Of a stretch of DNA of 64,000 nucleotides, positions 61,462 through 64,000 are shown piece after piece (the first letter of the stretch is position 1; each line of letters begins with the position of its first letter). The position numbers were made by a program, and so were the translations under genes. The notes beneath the pieces were generated by a model. The model had not been told where the DNA came from, ran no database searches, and was given only the letters and a program-made list of their open reading frames with translations. Location: contig OV050030.1 in NCBI GenBank assembly GCA_920105625.2, forward strand, positions 246,667,889-246,731,888, given 5' to 3'. Source of the DNA: Clusia tigrina (lineage: Eukaryota; Arthropoda; Insecta; Diptera; Clusiidae).

Positions 61462-64000
61462 ACCTTGAAATTTTGTAACAATAAAGTACTCGAGCCTCTT
61501 GTCAATTTAAGCTATCCCTCAAAGCTATGCTACCCTTGAGTCCCAAATCAAACACTGATAAAACTTCAAACGGCCCTAACTTCTATACGGTACGTCCTAC
61601 ACCTATCAAAGTTTGCAACATACTAATGCTTGTAACTTTTTACTGGAGCGTCATAAAACCTTGAAATTTTGTAACAATAAAGTACTCGAGCCTCTTGTCA
61701 ATTCAAGCTATCGCTCAAAGCAATGTTACCCTTGAGTCAGAATCAAACACTGATAAAACTTCAAATGGCCCTCACTCCTATACGGTACGTCCTAAACCTA
61801 TCAAAGTTTGCAACATACAAATGCTTGTAACTTTTTACTGGAGCGTCATAAAACCTTGAAATTTTGTAACAATAAAGTACTCGAGCCTCTTGTCAATTCA
61901 AGCTATCGCTCAAAGCTATGTTACCCTTGAGTCAGAATCAAACACTTATAAAACTTCAAATGGCCCTCACTCCTATACGGTACGTCCTACAGCTATCAAA
62001 GTTTGCAATATACAAATGCTTGTAACTCTTTACTGAAGCGTCATAAAACCTTGAAATTTTGTAACAATAAAGTACTCGAGCCTCTTGTCAAGTTAAGCTA
62101 TCGCTCAAAGCTATGTTACCCTTGATTCCCAAATCAAACACTGATAAAACTTCAAATGGCCCTAACTTCTATACGGTACGACCTACACCTATCAATGTTT
62201 GCAACATAGAAATGCTTGTAACTTTTTACTGGAGCGTCATAAAACAATGAAATTTTGTAACAATAAAGTACTCGAGCCTCTTGTCAATTTAAGCTATCGC
62301 TCAAAGCTATGCTACCCTTGGGTCTCAAATCAAACACTGATAAAACTTCATATGGCCATAACTTCTATACGGTACGTCCTACACCTATCAAAGTTTGCAA
62401 CATACAAATGCTTGTAACTTTTTACTAGAGCGTCATAAATCCTTAAAATTTGGTAACAATATAGTACTCGAGCCTCTTGTCAATTTAAGCTATCGCTCAA
62501 AGCTATGCTACCTTTGAGTCCCAAATCAAACACTGATAAAACTTCAAATGGCCCTAACTTCTATACGGTACGTCCTACACTTATCTAAGTTTGCAACATA
62601 CAAATGCTTGTAAAATTTTACGGGAGCGTCATAAAACCTTGAAATTTTGTAACAATAAAGTACTCGAGCGTCTTGTCAATTCAAGCTATCGCTCCAAGCT
62701 ATGTTACCCTTGAGTCAGAATCAAACACTGGTAAAACTTCAAATGGCCCTCACTCCTATACGGTACGTCCTACACCTATCAAAGTTTGCAACATACAAAT
62801 GCTTGTAACTTTTTACTGGAGCGTCATAAAACAATGAAATTTTGTAACAATAAAGTACTCGAGCCTCTTGTCAATTTAAGCTATCGCTCAAAGCTATGCT
62901 ACCCTTGGGTCTCAAATCAAACACGGATAAAACTTCATATGGCCATAACTTCTATACGGTACGTCCTACACCTATCAAAGTTTGCAACATACAAATGCTT
63001 GTAACTTTTTACTAGAGCGTCATAAATCCTTGAAATTTGGTAACAATATAGTACTCGAGCCTCTTGTCAATTTAAGCTATCGCTCAAAGCTATGCTACCT
63101 TTGAGTCCCAAATCAAACACTGATAAAACTTCACATTGCCCTAACTTCTATACGGTACGTCCTACACTTACCTAAGTTTGCAACATACAAATGCTTGTAA
63201 CTTTTTACTGGAGCGTCATAAAACCCTGAAATTTTGTAACAATAAAGTACTCGAGCCTCTTGTCAATTTAAGCTATCGATCAAAGCTATGCTACCCTTGA
63301 GTCCCAAGTCAAACACTGATAAAACTTCAAATGGCCCTAACTTCTATACGGTACGTCCTACACCTATCAAAGTTTGCAACATACAAATGCTTGTAAAATT
63401 TTACTGGAGCGTCATAAAACCTTGAAATTTTGTAACAATAAAGTACTCGAGCCTCTTGTCAATTTAAGCTATCCCTCAAAGCTATGCTACCCTTGAGTCC
63501 CAAATCAAACACTGATAAAACTTCAAACGGCCCTAACTTCTATACGGTACGTCCTACACCCATCAAAGTTTGCAACATACTAATGCTTGTAACTTTTTAC
63601 TGGAGCGTCATAAAACCTTGAAATTTTGTAACAATAAAGTACTCGAGCCTCTTGTCAATTCAAGCTATCGCTCAAAGCAATGTTACCCTTGAGTCAGAAT
63701 CAAACACTGATAAAACTTCAAATGGCCCTCACTCCTATACGGTACGTCCTAAACCTATCAAAGTTTGCAACATACAAAAGCTTGTAAAATTATACTGGAG
63801 CGTCATAAAACCTTGAAATTTTGTAACAATAAAGTACTCGAGCCTCTTGTCAATTTAAGCTATCCCTCAAAGCTATGCTACCCTTGAGTCCCAAATCAAA
63901 CACTGATAAAACTTCAAACGGCCCTAACTTCTATACGGTATGTCCTACACCTATCAAAGTTTGCAACATACAAATGCTTGTAACTTTTTACTGGAGCGTC
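61462..64000. repeat. Second copy of the 50.7-53.2 kb satellite block
   Basis: Carries the same private variants as 50,700-53,238 (for example CTCGAGCGTCTTG near 62,664 and CACATTGCCC near 63,132). It is cut by the right edge of the window, so its full length is unknown. Confidence 0.85.

Larger units (their letters stand above)
9044..64000. repeat. Satellite array, about 280 monomers of about 196 bp
   Basis: Head-to-tail AT-rich monomers with no other insertion seen. Fixed landmarks in each unit include CTTCTATACGGTACGTCC, TTTGCAACATACAAATGC, GTAACAATAAAGTACTCGAG and CAAAGCTATGCTACCC. Landmark spacing is 195-196 bp: GAGTCAGAATC monomers are 1 bp shorter than GAGTCCCAAATC monomers. Diagnostic variants include GTAACTTTTTACTGG, GTAAAATTTTACTGG, and CTAGAGCGTCATAAATCC with TTTGGTAACAATATA. 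Others are CTTGGGTCTC with CATATGGCCATAAC, CGATCAAAGC with CTACTCTTGAG, and CTATCCCTCAAAGC. Variants recur in blocks, so the array has higher-order structure. The unit length is near a nucleosome repeat, as in many centromeric satellites, but position on the chromosome is unknown. The array runs off the right edge. Confidence 0.98.

Noticed and set aside
11428..63004. Dozens of 63-79 codon plus-strand open frames in the satellite, nearly identical to each other
   Set aside because: They are the satellite monomer itself in variants lacking one stop. Most begin at TTG, cross monomer boundaries, end at the TTGTAA found in nearly every monomer, and have no recognisable domain.
9044..64000. CRISPR array or other prokaryotic repeat system
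   Set aside because: The units are about 196 bp, contiguous and without unique spacers. The context is an animal retrotransposon in satellite DNA.
9044..64000. CENP-B box in the satellite monomer
   Set aside because: No monomer landmark fits the TTCG....A..CGGG pattern by eye.

Overview
The window is metazoan heterochromatic DNA, most likely from an arthropod. About 55.5 kb of the 64 kb is one tandem satellite with a monomer of about 196 bp, and a single 8,453-bp BEL/Pao-type LTR retrotransposon lies in its left part. BEL/Pao elements are known only from animals. I cannot name the species, and I see no host protein-coding gene, tRNA, rRNA or CRISPR array.

Layout: 1-585 is satellite. 586-9038 is the retrotransposon, on the minus strand, flanked by a 5-bp target duplication (GCCAT at 581-585 and 9039-9043). 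9044-64000 is uninterrupted satellite, roughly 280 monomers. Read along the minus strand the element has: 5' LTR (9038-8559), a primer binding site matching the 3' end of tRNA-Tyr (8558-8541), a 1.3-kb leader with degenerate direct repeats, an ORF from 7253 with Gag, three zinc knuckles, protease and the N-terminal reverse transcriptase, an in-frame TAA (4676-4674), the rest of RT, RNase H and most of integrase (to 2409), a frame change with apparent loss of a linker, the integrase C-terminal domain in another frame (2433-2038), a spacer, an extra GC-rich ORF (1799-1137) ending in a second set of Gag-type zinc knuckles, a polypurine tract, and the 3' LTR (1065-586).

The two 480-bp LTRs differ at one base, so the insertion is recent, yet pol carries two disabling lesions. 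If they predate insertion, this copy needed proteins from an intact relative. The most unusual feature is the extra zinc-knuckle ORF between pol and the polypurine tract. Its knuckle spacing matches that of the element's own Gag although the residues differ, which suggests a nucleocapsid fragment captured from another BEL-like element.

The satellite is a mosaic of monomer variants arranged in multi-monomer duplications. Offsets of 3, 7, 11, 13, 19, 21 and 55 monomers can be read from shared private mutations, including a tandem pair of 13-monomer (2,543 bp) units near 55.6-60.6 kb and a block repeated at an offset of 10,762 bp that runs off the right edge. A paralogous copy of the insertion site without the element lies at 11,584-11,588. 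Many 60-72 codon open frames recur in the array; they come from satellite variants and start at TTG, so I do not treat them as genes. Centromeric or pericentromeric origin is plausible but not shown by the sequence alone.
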